A DNA stretch of 64,000 nt from JBDRFZ01 sp043818395 (GTDB lineage: Bacteria > Patescibacteriota > Patescibacteriia > 2-12-FULL-60-25): NCBI GenBank assembly GCA_043818395.1, contig JBDRFZ010000030.1, positions 1 through 64,000 on the forward strand, in the 5' to 3' direction. Shown piece after piece: positions 9,001-18,071 of the stretch (positions within the stretch are counted from its first letter, which is position 1; each line of letters opens with the position of its first letter). The notes beneath the pieces were generated by a model. That model saw only the letters and a list, made by a program, of their open reading frames with translations, did no database searches and was not told where the DNA came from. A program made the position numbers and the translations under genes.

Positions 9001-11387
9001 ATGAAGAACTAATGCCTACGACCGCAGACCCGTCTTATTTATTTCTGCAGGCTCATCTCGGCATACGTGATGTTAGTGTTACGAATAATCCGACGTATAA
9101 TTTTGAGTATACGAATGAATTGGTGCCCAATCTTCGTATTTATGGGATCGCATATCTTAATGGTAGTTTCGTAGAATGTACCCATGATGTGTACTTCGAT
9201 AGTCAGGATCGCAAACTTAAACTCGTTATTACTTCTGACCATGCCTCTTATTCGCCTGGGGCAAAAGCAAAATTGCATGTTTTGGCGACAACACTGGAAG
9301 GAAAACCGGCAGCCAAAGCGCGTATCGCTTTCAGTGTAGTCGATGAGGCGGTTTTTGATACTACTTACTTGTCCGTGAACGAAGATCCGCTGGTCTCGTT
9401 GTATTCTTCGGTCGGTGACGGCATAATCCTTCATGAAATTTCTCACGAAACACAACCCGAAGGCATGGGTGGCGCAGAACGCGGTGGTGGTGGTGGAGAT
9501 CAAATACGCCGCAATTTTAAGGATACCGCCGCTTTCGAAGTTGTTACTGCTTCGGACAAAGGCGAAGCGGATGTCGAAATCAATTTGCCCGACAACCTGA
9601 CGCGCTGGCGTGTTACGTCGATTGCCATGACGCCGGAACGCTATGCCGGAAACAACCGTCTTGCTCTACCGGTAACTAAACCTGTTTTTGTTGACGTAGT
9701 TGTACCCCAGTCTTTAATTATAGATGATAAACCCGTTTTAAAATTAAGAGCTTACGGTATCGGTTTGAAGACCGGGGAGAAAGTTACATTCAGCGTTGAC
9801 GCTCCGACCTTGGGCTTAAAGAACGAAACTGTTGACGGCGTAGCTGGTTCATCAACGTATTTGGGAATCAGTAGTTTACCGACAGGCGAACACTCTTTGA
9901 TCATCCGGGTAAAAGGACAAAACGGTTCGGATGCATTCGAGAAAAAAATTAACGTCGTATCATCTAAGTTTTTACGTGATGAAACCGTACAGACCGAACT
10001 TGGCCCGGGTACGAGCTTACCGGATACCGGAGAGTCCCGCGAAGTGATCGTCTCGTTCGTGCCAAAGACAAGGGCCCAATTTTTACCCGCTCTGCATGGC
10101 CTGTCTTATTCATGGCGGGAGAGATTGGAATCGCAATTAGCCGGGAAACTCGCGCGCGCCATGCTCACGAATTATTTTGACGAGAAATTTGAGAAAAAAG
10201 AAGATGAATCGCTATTACGTTATCAGCGGCAATCCGGAGGCCTGGGCATTCTCCCTTATTCGTCAGAAGAAATGGAACTTACGTCTAAGGTGGCAGCTAT
10301 CGCTCCGGACGAGTTTGATAAGAATTTAATGGCTAAATATTTTTGGGAGGCGGTACAAAATCAGGATCTATCACGTGAAGAGGGAGTGTACGCCCTTTCC
10401 GGTTTGGCCGCGCTCGGCGAACCCGTGCTTTTGCGGCTTCAATCGTTAGCTCAAATTGATGACCTGAATTGGCACGAAGAATTGGCCTTAATACGAGGCT
10501 TAAACGCGGCTGGCGACACAGAGGCGGCTAGAGTAATTTTTCAAAAATTGATGATCAAAGCGGAGGAAAACGACGACCTGGTGTATTTACGAGTCGATGA
10601 TAAGGAATCCAGGTTCAATATAGAAGCTACTGCTGAAGCTGCCGGGATAGCCTGGGTTTTAGGAGATCCTGCTGCGCCTAAAATGAACGCTTGGCTAAAT
10701 AAAAATTGGGATCAGGATGCATTTACGGATCTTGATCGAATTACGTATCTGAAATTAGCCGTTCCTGCCGCGTCAGGCAAGGATGTTTCGCTTGCATACA
10801 GCGTAGGTAACGGTGAGGAAAATATTAAACTTGAAAATGGTTGGTCGAAAAATGTAGTACTGACCGCCGAAGAAGCCAAGAAATTTGTCATCACTAAAGT
10901 TGATGGTCCGGCCATGGCTGTATTCACAAGATCTGTTACATCTTTGCCAAAAATCAGTCCGGACATTTCCCTGAGACGATCTTTTTCCAGACTCGACGGA
11001 TCTAGTCTGGATAATTTAACAGAAGGCGATACGGTGCTTGTTAAGTTAAATATAAGTTGGGCCGAAACCGCCCAAGACGGTTGCTATCATGTCCGTGATT
11101 TTTTACCGGCAGGATTAGCGCCTTCGGTTAGTGTGTATTTTAATCCATATAGTTGGTATGAAGGTGATTGGTATCCAAGCACCAGACAGGGCAATGAGGT
11201 CTCGTTTATAATTTGCAAACCATACAATGCTAATAAGCAGGTTGAAAAAGAAATCACTTATCAGGCTCGCGTCGTAGCACGTGGAGTTTACACGACTGAA
11301 CCAGCCGTCATGCAAAGCGAAGAAGCGCCTTCGGTCGCAGCTCTAAGTTCCAAACCAGAAGAGAAGATTACTGTCACCATTAAATGA
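6063..11387 (+). CDS. Giant membrane-anchored alpha-2-macroglobulin-like protein with anti-sigma-like N-terminus
   Basis: The protein is 1774 residues. Residues 1-96 are charged and cytoplasmic, about 97-122 form one membrane helix (WYAWVVGTAAAVASLALL), and the remainder is extracytoplasmic. Two SbsA-type Ig-like domains (about 160-355) are followed by macroglobulin MG domains, with the MG2 signature YLYVDRPIYHPTDRALAYG, and an A2M domain near 1150 (TRWRVTSIAMTPERYAG). At the usual thioester site (about 1343-1370) I see YSWRERLESQLAG and no GCxEQ motif, so the thioester appears lost. Bacterial A2Ms trap or sense proteases at the envelope. Overlap with the sigma gene suggests the N-terminus holds the sigma factor. 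It also overlaps the MEMO gene by 4 bp. Confidence 0.88.
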   Translation: MNTNHEKNAEFLEESLKTGRECNIRDLKPLSKVAEALNREASSNADRLDPVVASATRDKLITMTEKTSETLKRAEAVSEASKAAPIPTEKVGPHRMIPWYAWVVGTAAAVASLALLVIVYSGPMNQPIKQMAGLMEVVPRFVIPEAHAGDAFSVIAENQDAAGMDIQSGFVVTSSIPVTGDDIAKHLVVMPPVSASDPSPAALAVNVKSLSENKFLVTPAEPLLSGKVYKFKLATAIEKNDGTVINRDFSWAFQTKNIFRVTSSVPGSDTASVPVNSSIEFTMSMMGWEDATSSFTIEPKVDGRFEAHGRSLAFVPNKPLAYGRIYIATLKKGFKIANSDSVLLKDVVVRFETEPLNQAMNGARKVEIHPSTSIVVASPGKEIAVPTWYYEIGGISDIPVIAYRLSAEQATDLLIEESKIPEFAGVTRNRGDVFAKYAKNKTAEISAVIEEREYQRYLVMQQGLPQGHYVMQIAPKDGVATWFYLESTKVATYAIADNVNTVLWAVNTETNRPLSELPVAFKDTKTKTDANGVVKFVTPTEVVATSTRSAVIVKLGQGDLETLIRLERGYSFWDYGYNDSAGLSDENVSYLYVDRPIYHPTDRALAYGVVQGRTSQSAVSGLTFELTRNGIYDFFEAEKNKSYSSVDVIPDENGFFKASLDWSSLASGYYNLDLKKDGRVLSSQYVEIRDFQKPSYTLEVITSKKAVYAGESIEGQVKASFYDGTPMTNLKVALRTYGNVSNHTEMTLVTDDDGMVSFKLPTQQQKCDPYVSNYYCPSYGGLSIEVRPTEGEEAQILAIASVNVWNSRASLEAKTQIQDNKATIAFTARQVDLSRTQNENEWNVLGDALRGKRITGKIIETHWEKVQIGTYYDFIDKKVYPSYRYERKEREVGNINLTTDTSGKASMQFDMSGDDVSYRAIATIKDDQGAEDHAVTYFAKGWYRRFEYASTGISLDSNKTDQQDGNYHLGEKVSLSFRKNEELMPTTADPSYLFLQAHLGIRDVSVTNNPTYNFEYTNELVPNLRIYGIAYLNGSFVECTHDVYFDSQDRKLKLVITSDHASYSPGAKAKLHVLATTLEGKPAAKARIAFSVVDEAVFDTTYLSVNEDPLVSLYSSVGDGIILHEISHETQPEGMGGAERGGGGGDQIRRNFKDTAAFEVVTASDKGEADVEINLPDNLTRWRVTSIAMTPERYAGNNRLALPVTKPVFVDVVVPQSLIIDDKPVLKLRAYGIGLKTGEKVTFSVDAPTLGLKNETVDGVAGSSTYLGISSLPTGEHSLIIRVKGQNGSDAFEKKINVVSSKFLRDETVQTELGPGTSLPDTGESREVIVSFVPKTRAQFLPALHGLSYSWRERLESQLAGKLARAMLTNYFDEKFEKKEDESLLRYQRQSGGLGILPYSSEEMELTSKVAAIAPDEFDKNLMAKYFWEAVQNQDLSREEGVYALSGLAALGEPVLLRLQSLAQIDDLNWHEELALIRGLNAAGDTEAARVIFQKLMIKAEENDDLVYLRVDDKESRFNIEATAEAAGIAWVLGDPAAPKMNAWLNKNWDQDAFTDLDRITYLKLAVPAASGKDVSLAYSVGNGEENIKLENGWSKNVVLTAEEAKKFVITKVDGPAMAVFTRSVTSLPKISPDISLRRSFSRLDGSSLDNLTEGDTVLVKLNISWAETAQDGCYHVRDFLPAGLAPSVSVYFNPYSWYEGDWYPSTRQGNEVSFIICKPYNANKQVEKEITYQARVVARGVYTTEPAVMQSEEAPSVAALSSKPEEKITVTIK

Positions 11388-12418
11388 AAAGAAAAGATTT
11401 TACTATTCTCGTAAAAGCGGGGATGCTCATGACGGCGGCCATTTTGGTCGCCGTCTTGGGCTGGAAGCTGTTGTTTGTATTTCCACGTCAAACAAGGTTG
11501 AGCGATGACCTTCGCTATTCTCGCGACTTGTTCCGATCGCAGTATCGGGAAAACGGGAACACGGTGTTGGATGCGTTTAATCCAGCTAGTAGCGATACTG
11601 CAATCGTGACAAGTTATACGAATGACGAAATAATCCAAACGCGGGATTTTTATGACGAGGTTAATTTTCAAAACGCTTTTCAAAAAAAATCCACGACAAA
11701 GATAAAAGGCTTCGTCATCGCCGGTCTCGTCAATCATCATGCGCTGGCGCAGACTTTAATTGTCGAATTTTTTGCGTCATTAAAATCAATTAATCAAAAA
11801 ATTGATCGTGTTGTGATAATTTCACCGGACCACAATAAAGCCGGCCGTGGTTCCATAACTACGCATTTACGTCCTTACGCTACGCCTGACGGCCCGGTTT
11901 ACGTCGACACTTCGTTTGTCGAGCTGCTAGTCGAACGAAATCTCTTGGTTGTAGATAATGGGACCATGTTCGAAAAAGAGCACGGTGTAGGCGCGCTCGT
12001 GCCGTTTATTCATCATGAATTTCCGAGCGCTTTGATCGTACCGTTTGCCGTACGCGGGAATGCAATGAAAGACGAATTGCTTAATTTCGGCCGAGCGCTT
12101 TCCCGTCTTGTCGATCAAAACACGATCATTATTATTTCATCTGACATGAGCCACTATCTACCAACAGAACAAGCTTTAAAAAATGACAAAGTTACACTTG
12201 ATTGGTTAAAGACCTTAAATTTTTCTGAACTCGCTAAAGCGGATGACGACTATTTGGATAACGGCGCGGCCATGGCTGTTCTGGACGGGGTATTTTTGGA
12301 GCAAAAAATTAAACCGACATTTCTGTCCATTGATCATTCGATTTCAACCAAATACGGCGCCGATCCGAGCAATACGACTTCATATATCACGGGGGTTTGG
12401 ACGAGACCTGCTGAGTGA
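11384..12418 (+). CDS. amrB: MEMO1-family protein (AmmeMemoRadiSam system protein B-like)
   Basis: The protein is 344 residues. One N-terminal membrane helix (about 10-32) is followed by a MEMO domain (about 110-340), which is related to class III extradiol dioxygenases. Visible family landmarks are GLVNHHALA, VIISPDHNKAGRG, a central KEHGVGALVPFIHHEFPS and IIISSDMSHYLP. The His residues in VNHH, PDHN, EHGV and MSHY match metal-site positions. AmmeMemoRadiSam partners (AMMECR1 and a radical SAM protein) are not in this window. It ends a three-gene operon with the sigma factor and the A2M protein (ATGA overlap), so an envelope-associated role is likely. The substrate is unknown. Confidence 0.8.
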   Translation: MKRKDFTILVKAGMLMTAAILVAVLGWKLLFVFPRQTRLSDDLRYSRDLFRSQYRENGNTVLDAFNPASSDTAIVTSYTNDEIIQTRDFYDEVNFQNAFQKKSTTKIKGFVIAGLVNHHALAQTLIVEFFASLKSINQKIDRVVIISPDHNKAGRGSITTHLRPYATPDGPVYVDTSFVELLVERNLLVVDNGTMFEKEHGVGALVPFIHHEFPSALIVPFAVRGNAMKDELLNFGRALSRLVDQNTIIIISSDMSHYLPTEQALKNDKVTLDWLKTLNFSELAKADDDYLDNGAAMAVLDGVFLEQKIKPTFLSIDHSISTKYGADPSNTTSYITGVWTRPAE

Positions 12419-12422
12419 CGCT

Positions 12423-12860
12423 TCAATCGTTCAATATTCTCTCTAAAATCTTCACAGCATCCTCCTTCATGACATCGTGATGAATTTTCTTTCCGATTTT
12501 TTCTCCGGCCTGGTTGGATATTTCCTGGGAAAGTTTATGTTCAACTTCAGCCGGCATAATGAGATGGATTTTTTTTATGCCATGGTGCGCCACCAAATCC
12601 TCAATTTGTTCCACAATTTTTTTAACGAATGTTTTTAACCTGGCCGTATCATCCGAATCAGCTGCCGGATCGCCATGACGTGATTCGTCAGCTGATGCGA
12701 AGTAGCCTTCGCTGTCCTGCTTATTTTCACGAGGCTCGGCTACGCTGTCTAGCTCCTCAAAGCTGTCACCGCCGGCTAAAAACAATTTAGCAATAATTGA
12801 ATCGCTCGTGACGATTAAAGTAGGTTGTGGAAATTTTTGCAACGAAGATGGAATTTTCAT
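12423..12860 (-). CDS. Host-attachment / baeRF-like protein, 145 aa
   Basis: The layout resembles short COG5622-type proteins: an N-terminal strand for a small-domain core (TLIVTSDSIIAKLFLAG), a variable acidic middle (about 45-75), then an alpha/beta half (FVKKIVEQIEDLVAHHGIKKIHLIMPAEVEHKLSQEI) and a closing Lys/His/Asp segment (GKKIHHDVMKED). Such proteins are called host attachment proteins or bacterial eRF1-like family members; their role is poorly known. It lies 1 bp downstream of gpsA on the same strand and is probably cotranscribed with it. The family call is tentative. Confidence 0.5.
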   Translation of the reverse strand: MKIPSSLQKFPQPTLIVTSDSIIAKLFLAGGDSFEELDSVAEPRENKQDSEGYFASADESRHGDPAADSDDTARLKTFVKKIVEQIEDLVAHHGIKKIHLIMPAEVEHKLSQEISNQAGEKIGKKIHHDVMKEDAVKILERILND

Positions 12861-12861
12861 A

Positions 12862-13854
12862 TTAGGAAAATTTAAGATTCTTTAAATAGTTTAAAAAAGG
12901 TTTTTCGAAGTGTTTTTTTGCCGATAGGCATCGGGCCACAGTTCGTAGTAGCGGCGCTTCTAGTTTTAGCTTTTTTACGAGTTTTATCCCCAAAAAGCAG
13001 CTAGGTATCCCCTCGACGGTCATTAAACCGAGTTTTTGCGGATCGCGCGTCTTGGCATAAACCAAGCGTTCGCCATAAGTCCTATTGCGGCCATGCGGTG
13101 ACAAGCCTGTTACCAGAAGATCGCCCAGTCCGGCCAGAGAGAAAGTAGTTTTTTGTTCTGCACCGATTGCTTTTAATATTCGTGACATTTCATCCAAAGC
13201 AGCGGTTATTACCATAGCCTTGGTATTGGTCGGGTAATTGAGTCCGTCGCACAGGCCGAGTGGGACGGCGTAAATATTTTTTAGAGCCATGGCCATGCTT
13301 ACACCCATAAAATCCGATGATATGGCTATGCGAAGATTCTCATTTTCCAATAATTTTTTCAAGTGGATTTTAGGTTTCATTTCACCGGCTAAAATAAGTC
13401 CTGCTGGTTTCTTGATGGCTAACTCCATAGCTACCGCCGGACCGCCGATGACGCACAAGTTTTTTTTGAGATTCTTTGGAAGTAATGCGGTAACCGTATA
13501 AGCAATGGGTTTTAGTGTTATCGGATCCAATCCCTTAGTTATGCAACCGATAGTGGAATCTTGTTCGAAATGTGGCGCTGAAAGCTCCATGACTTTTTTG
13601 ATGGCGTGGCTTGGCACGGCAATGATAACCGCTTCCGCATCTTTAAGCGCTTCGGATGGATGTGCGCAGGCGCTGATATTTTTGGGTAAATTAATCCCCT
13701 TCAAATACTTTGTATTTCGGTGTCGAAGGTTGATTTCCCTTGTCACGGCGTCTTCGATGCTATAGAGCCGGATGGGTATTTCGTGTTTGGCCAAAATTAC
13801 GGCGAGCGCCGTGGCAATGTTTCCAGCCCCCAAAAAAGCGATTGATTTTGGCAT
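12862..13854 (-). CDS. gpsA: NAD(P)H-dependent glycerol-3-phosphate dehydrogenase
   Basis: The protein is 330 residues. A Rossmann NAD-binding loop lies at the N-terminus (IAFLGAGNIATALAVILA), followed by VIIAVPSHAIKKVM, IGGPAVAMELA, the catalytic Lys region (MALKNIYAVPLGLCDGL) and GLGDLLVTGLSPHGRNRTYG. It reduces dihydroxyacetone phosphate to sn-glycerol-3-phosphate for phospholipid backbones. I chose the ATG at 13854 because it starts the Rossmann strand directly; the longer ORF adds seven residues (MLCLGII) that are not family-like. It is followed by the small 12423 gene at 1 bp spacing. Confidence 0.93.
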   Translation of the reverse strand: MPKSIAFLGAGNIATALAVILAKHEIPIRLYSIEDAVTREINLRHRNTKYLKGINLPKNISACAHPSEALKDAEAVIIAVPSHAIKKVMELSAPHFEQDSTIGCITKGLDPITLKPIAYTVTALLPKNLKKNLCVIGGPAVAMELAIKKPAGLILAGEMKPKIHLKKLLENENLRIAISSDFMGVSMAMALKNIYAVPLGLCDGLNYPTNTKAMVITAALDEMSRILKAIGAEQKTTFSLAGLGDLLVTGLSPHGRNRTYGERLVYAKTRDPQKLGLMTVEGIPSCFLGIKLVKKLKLEAPLLRTVARCLSAKKHFEKPFLNYLKNLKFS

Positions 13855-13901
13855 AATGATACCCAAGCATAGCACGCTGAAAAGCGCTTACAAAAATCGA
13901 T

Positions 13902-15500
13902 TTATTTATCTCTTGTAAATACCTTGATGGTTCCGGATTCAAAAGGCTGGTGCCAATTTTCTGCGGAGAGGGATTTGTTTAAAATCGTATCTTGGTTCGT
14001 ATCGGTAATTATAATATCTGTAATCGGAAGCGTGGCAAGTAATTCGCGTACTTCGTCTTCATCTTGGCTCGTGGTCAACCGTTTCCATTCTTCACGTTTT
14101 CTTAAATAATCCGGAGTTTCATGGTCATGCGCGACGTAAACCGTTTTGCTGGAATATGCCGGCGTCCACATATTAATCCACTTGTCGTCAGAGATGATGA
14201 CGGAAGAATCATCGGCTCGCATGTTTAAAAAATTCCAGGCTGAAAATACGTCATACGGCTGGTAAAACCAGTGGCGATTTTCCGGGTTAGACGCCCAGGC
14301 TAGCTGTGTTGTAAGAAGGTGCAGGGGTGAAAGTGAAGCGCCCAAAATAAAAATACCGGACATCAGAATATTAATGGTTCTAGATGGCTTGTTCCAAATC
14401 CAGTCACGGATAGCCAGCCAGACCGGCAGAGTCAGCATGACGAGCGAAATATTCAAACCTTCAGTCAGTTTGCGTTTGAATGGTAACGGTAGAATTAAAC
14501 AGATGGCAACGGATGCGATCCAGGCCAAGAGCCAATGTTCCTTTGCAGTTAAACGTATCTTTTTTCTGATTCTCCAGATAATCGCCAAGATGAATGGCAA
14601 TATCGTGATTAGCCACATGCTCCAGGGTGCCAACGGCAGGATATTGACCACGGTATAATGGGTATAAAATATTTTATCGAAATAAAGCGGGATATAAACC
14701 GCTGCGGCTGGTAATAAGCTTACTAAAAGAGGAAGCAGAAGAAAGGCCGTTTGTTTAGGAGCTGACCAGGATCGCGAATGGATGATCGCTATAAACGAAA
14801 ATATTGCAAAAACAAAAATAAAATATGGATGAAAAAGTAGGAGTAGTGATAAAAATAATGAAGCGAGGGCCGATTTTTTTAATGACAATTCCGAAAATGC
14901 ATCCCAGACCAAACGTAAAGCGGTAATAAGTAAAGCGAGTGAGAGAATGGCATGAGCTCCTCCTAGAACCAGCGGACCGAGCGAAAATTCGGTCATGAGA
15001 TCCGGAGAGGAATACGTCGTGGGCGTCCAGAGACCGTAGATGGATAAGTAAATGGAATGGATCCAGCCCGTGCTGACGCCGGCAAAGCAGAGTATAGTTG
15101 CCAGTCTGGCATCCCGTTCGTTATCGACGGTTTTTTTCGCCATGAAATAAACAGCGAAAACCAAAATAATAGAAAAAAAGGTGCGAGCCGACTCGTGGAT
15201 TATTATCGGATGGATTTGAAGCATCGAAAGCGTTCCTAGAAGAGACCAGACAGCGTCAAAACGCTTCATGGTCGGTTCCACGGAAAAAAGATTGGAAAGC
15301 AATAAATGCTCGTTTTCACCTTGTTTTAAATATGAAAAATAAACTGCGGTATCACTTGAATTTTGAATTGTACAACCAAGCCATCTGTAGCCCGTCGGTG
15401 CTGAATACCAAAGCAAAGCAGCTAGAAATGCTAGGGCAACCGCTAAGCTAAGACTAAACGCCAAGGGAAAGCGCAAACTTTTTATTTTATTTTTTAACAT
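13902..15500 (-). CDS. Polytopic membrane protein, possible GT-C-like
   Basis: The protein is 532 residues with about ten predicted membrane helices between residues 10 and 405, and a soluble C-terminal domain of about 120 residues. An early extracytoplasmic loop with DTAVYFSYLKQGENEHLL and VEPT resembles membrane proteins common in CPR genomes, and the overall plan recalls GT-C glycosyltransferases or mannosyltransferases. The C-terminal part has RADDSSVIISDDKWINMWTPAYSSKTVYVAHDHETPDY. No function can be assigned with certainty. It overlaps the upstream lipoprotein gene by one base, so the two are translated from one message. Confidence 0.75.
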   Translation of the reverse strand: MLKNKIKSLRFPLAFSLSLAVALAFLAALLWYSAPTGYRWLGCTIQNSSDTAVYFSYLKQGENEHLLLSNLFSVEPTMKRFDAVWSLLGTLSMLQIHPIIIHESARTFFSIILVFAVYFMAKKTVDNERDARLATILCFAGVSTGWIHSIYLSIYGLWTPTTYSSPDLMTEFSLGPLVLGGAHAILSLALLITALRLVWDAFSELSLKKSALASLFLSLLLLFHPYFIFVFAIFSFIAIIHSRSWSAPKQTAFLLLPLLVSLLPAAAVYIPLYFDKIFYTHYTVVNILPLAPWSMWLITILPFILAIIWRIRKKIRLTAKEHWLLAWIASVAICLILPLPFKRKLTEGLNISLVMLTLPVWLAIRDWIWNKPSRTINILMSGIFILGASLSPLHLLTTQLAWASNPENRHWFYQPYDVFSAWNFLNMRADDSSVIISDDKWINMWTPAYSSKTVYVAHDHETPDYLRKREEWKRLTTSQDEDEVRELLATLPITDIIITDTNQDTILNKSLSAENWHQPFESGTIKVFTRDK

Positions 15501-16612
15501 TATTGACGCTCGATTAATGGTACCACGACCTTGTAATCTTCCGTTTCTCCATTTTCTTGTTTACGGATTCCACTGGCAACAAGCGATGGTATGAGTAGCG
15601 TTTTTCCAGAATCGTCTTTCGTATCTTCGTAAAGCAAATATTCGTAGTCGAATTTATTTAAATTTAATTCTCCAGAGGCGCCCGATAAGCCGCATTGGTT
15701 TAAAAGATCGTCGACCAGCGGCTTGGTCAATGCCGGGTAGTCCGATTTTTCCGGTTCTGACGGCAATTCTATTCTTCCTTCGGTGACAGCGCCGGTCGTC
15801 ATATCAACAGCTAACTCGATGCCGTAGACCGGATTTCCATTCTTTTTAATTATCATACGGCCATCAGTTTTTTTGGCATACCTGACAATTTGTTCGGCAG
15901 GATATTCGAAATCCACGCAACGAGAATTGTTTTTTGATGCTAGATCAGGCAAGTTAATTGTAAACGGCGTCAATTTTTTTAGAGCATCTTTAAGTACCGC
16001 TAAGCCGCGCGCGTCCAAGCATTTTTTTCCGGTCTCTGATTTCGCTTGCCATTCATTCCAATCTGGCACGACTTGGGCTTCGGCGAAATCAGTCAAGTCA
16101 AAAGCCATGTCGCGTAAAAAGTCTGAAGCGACTAAAGTAATTTTTTCGTTTTCAGGTAGCTTTGAGACTGTTATCGTTTTATTTACATTTTTTTCGGTCG
16201 TGAACGTGAGCAGTTTTTTTGATGCAACATAAGTCCAGCTCACGCCTTTGGCATCTTTCCAGTTTAAAGTTAGATCGCGGTCCGCTTGCTGATCGCCGAT
16301 AACGCTTTGTGGGATGCTAATGGCTGCGGCGATATTTTGCAATTCCGTATCATTCGGCGAACCGCGTTTAACTTTTAATACGGTTATAGTATCCGGAAGT
16401 TTTGGAAAATCGCCGGACAGCGTAACTTTAGCTGTACAACGAGGATATTGAATCGTGGGTAGTTTACCGAAACCTTGCTTCGTGGCAGGTGGAGTTTCTT
16501 TGGCGATAAAAGGTTCAGCCGCCTTTAAAAGCGGCGGTTGTTCGACACAGCCACTTCCGAAAAGGCATAAAGCCAGTAAGAAAAATAGGTATTTAAAACC
16601 GGATTTCTCCAT
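15500..16612 (-). CDS. Lipoprotein of unknown function, 370 aa
   Basis: A signal peptide with a clear lipobox (LFGSGC, Cys at about residue 22) predicts lipid anchoring. The rest is a soluble extracytoplasmic protein with no family I recognise. It is mostly beta-rich, with a C-terminal region KFDYEYLLYEDTKDDSGKTLLIPS. It lies upstream of, and overlaps by one base, the polytopic membrane protein gene, so the two probably act together at the envelope. It is transcribed divergently from the copper operon. Confidence 0.75.
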   Translation of the reverse strand: MEKSGFKYLFFLLALCLFGSGCVEQPPLLKAAEPFIAKETPPATKQGFGKLPTIQYPRCTAKVTLSGDFPKLPDTITVLKVKRGSPNDTELQNIAAAISIPQSVIGDQQADRDLTLNWKDAKGVSWTYVASKKLLTFTTEKNVNKTITVSKLPENEKITLVASDFLRDMAFDLTDFAEAQVVPDWNEWQAKSETGKKCLDARGLAVLKDALKKLTPFTINLPDLASKNNSRCVDFEYPAEQIVRYAKKTDGRMIIKKNGNPVYGIELAVDMTTGAVTEGRIELPSEPEKSDYPALTKPLVDDLLNQCGLSGASGELNLNKFDYEYLLYEDTKDDSGKTLLIPSLVASGIRKQENGETEDYKVVVPLIERQ

Positions 16613-16657
16613 AACGATCCAGATTGTTTATGCTAGATTAGCCAAATAACTTATAAA

Positions 16658-16695
16658 TTGACAACAGTATGATTTCATTAACATACTGTCATTAT
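16658..16695 (+). promoter_or_regulatory. Copper-operon promoter with palindromic operator candidate
   Basis: TTGACA (16658-16663) is followed at once by a perfect 8-bp inverted repeat, ACAGTATG (16664-16671) and CATACTGT (16682-16689). The right arm contains a possible -10 (CATACT) 18 bp from the -35. A repressor or MerR-type activator bound here would sit within the promoter spacer. A second possible start signal is TATAAA at 16739-16744, 9 nt before the ATG. Confidence 0.6.
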
Positions 16696-16753
16696 AGGGC
16701 TTTTGGGTAATACTTCCGAGTACGAAATTAATCAATACTATAAATACAAAAAT

Positions 16754-18070
16754 ATGTCACGAGTAAAAGTCTGGAGAGTCAGCGGTATGCACTGCGTTTC
16801 GTGCGAATGCCTAATAAGCAATGCTCTAAACGATCTCCCCGGAGTTAGGGAGGTAGAGGTATCGCTTAAATCAGCTAAAGCCGCAGTACGTTTAAGCGAT
16901 GATGCCAAAGAACCTGATTTAAATTTGATTAATGATCAGCTTTCGGCTCATGGGTATATTTTATATCCTGATGGTTGTGAGATGCCCGGTAATTTATTGC
17001 CTTACAAGAAGCGTTTGATTAGAGCCGTCGTGGCATTGCTTTGCGTTTTGTTGTTTGTCGCAGTTTTTGGATCTTTCAGAAATTCGCTTCCGTCAATATC
17101 GGTAGGAGCTTCGTTCGGAGCGGTGTTTCTTTTTGGGCTTTTAGCTTCGGTATCAAGTTGCTTAGCGACCACCGGAGGGTTCATGCTGGCTTATAGCGCG
17201 GAAACAAAATCAAGACGGAAAACCGTACTGATGCATACCGGCAGACTGGTAACATTTGTTTTAGGTGGTGCGCTTTTGGGGGCAATTGGCAATTTACTGC
17301 CGACTTATTCTCCGGCTTGGTATGGTCTGTTTGCTCTTGTTTTAGGTGTTGGTTTTGTAGTCGTTGCTTTGAATATGTTGGATTTAGCACCATCGCTTTC
17401 GAAGCTTGGTATCAGGTTTCCGTCCGGAGCTCATTCTTTAGCTGATAAATTACGTAAACGCCCGGGAAGTATCGTGCCGTTTGCGGTCGGTGCTCTGACT
17501 TTTATTCTGCCATGCGGCTTCACGCAAACAGCACAGGCTTTAGCGTTGGCGTCTTCGTCATGGATTAGGGGTGCGTATATTATGTTAGCTTTCGCTCTGG
17601 GGACGTTACCCGTTTTACTTGGTTTGACCTCGCTTGCGGCCAATGCAGTTTTAAAGAACAGGGCATTAAAATTAGCAGCCGGAGCGGTCATGTTCCTCTT
17701 TGCCTTGATGCAGATTAATTCCGGACTGACGATTTTTGGTGTAACTCTGCCTTCGATAAATTCAAAAATCAGTACGACGCAAACTACGTCTCAAGATTCT
17801 GATTCAAATATTCAGGTCATTAAGATGGAAGTGACGAGTACTGGTTATTCACCTAGCGCCTTTACTCTTAAAAAAGGCATACCCGTCAGATGGGAGATTG
17901 ATGCTAAGGATTTAAGCGGTTGCAATCAAACGTTGGTTTCGCGCGAACTTAATATTTCAAAAAATTTAACCAAAGGAGCGAATGTTATTAATTTTACTCC
18001 GGAAAAAATTGGAACCATCGCTTTTTCATGCAGTATGGGCATGATCCGTGGTAGTTTTAAAGTCATCTAG
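16754..18070 (+). CDS. HMA domain / TauE-type membrane / cupredoxin fusion protein (copper handling)
   Basis: The protein is 438 residues in three parts. An N-terminal heavy-metal-associated domain (about 3-70) carries the copper-binding CxxC in [10 protein letters not shown]. About six membrane helices follow (about 95-335), of the UreH2/TauE/DsbD-like kind, with [11 protein letters not shown]-terminal cupredoxin-like domain (about 350-438) has GCNQTLV and FSCSMGM ligand motifs. It probably receives copper on the outside or moves it across the membrane. The P-type ATPase gene starts 1 bp after its stop, so the two form one copper or metal efflux operon. The start at 16754 places the HMA strand at the N-terminus. 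Confidence 0.85.
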   Translation: MSRVKVWRVSGMHCVSCECLISNALNDLPGVREVEVSLKSAKAAVRLSDDAKEPDLNLINDQLSAHGYILYPDGCEMPGNLLPYKKRLIRAVVALLCVLLFVAVFGSFRNSLPSISVGASFGAVFLFGLLASVSSCLATTGGFMLAYSAETKSRRKTVLMHTGRLVTFVLGGALLGAIGNLLPTYSPAWYGLFALVLGVGFVVVALNMLDLAPSLSKLGIRFPSGAHSLADKLRKRPGSIVPFAVGALTFILPCGFTQTAQALALASSSWIRGAYIMLAFALGTLPVLLGLTSLAANAVLKNRALKLAAGAVMFLFALMQINSGLTIFGVTLPSINSKISTTQTTSQDSDSNIQVIKMEVTSTGYSPSAFTLKKGIPVRWEIDAKDLSGCNQTLVSRELNISKNLTKGANVINFTPEKIGTIAFSCSMGMIRGSFKVI

Positions 18071-18071
18071 T

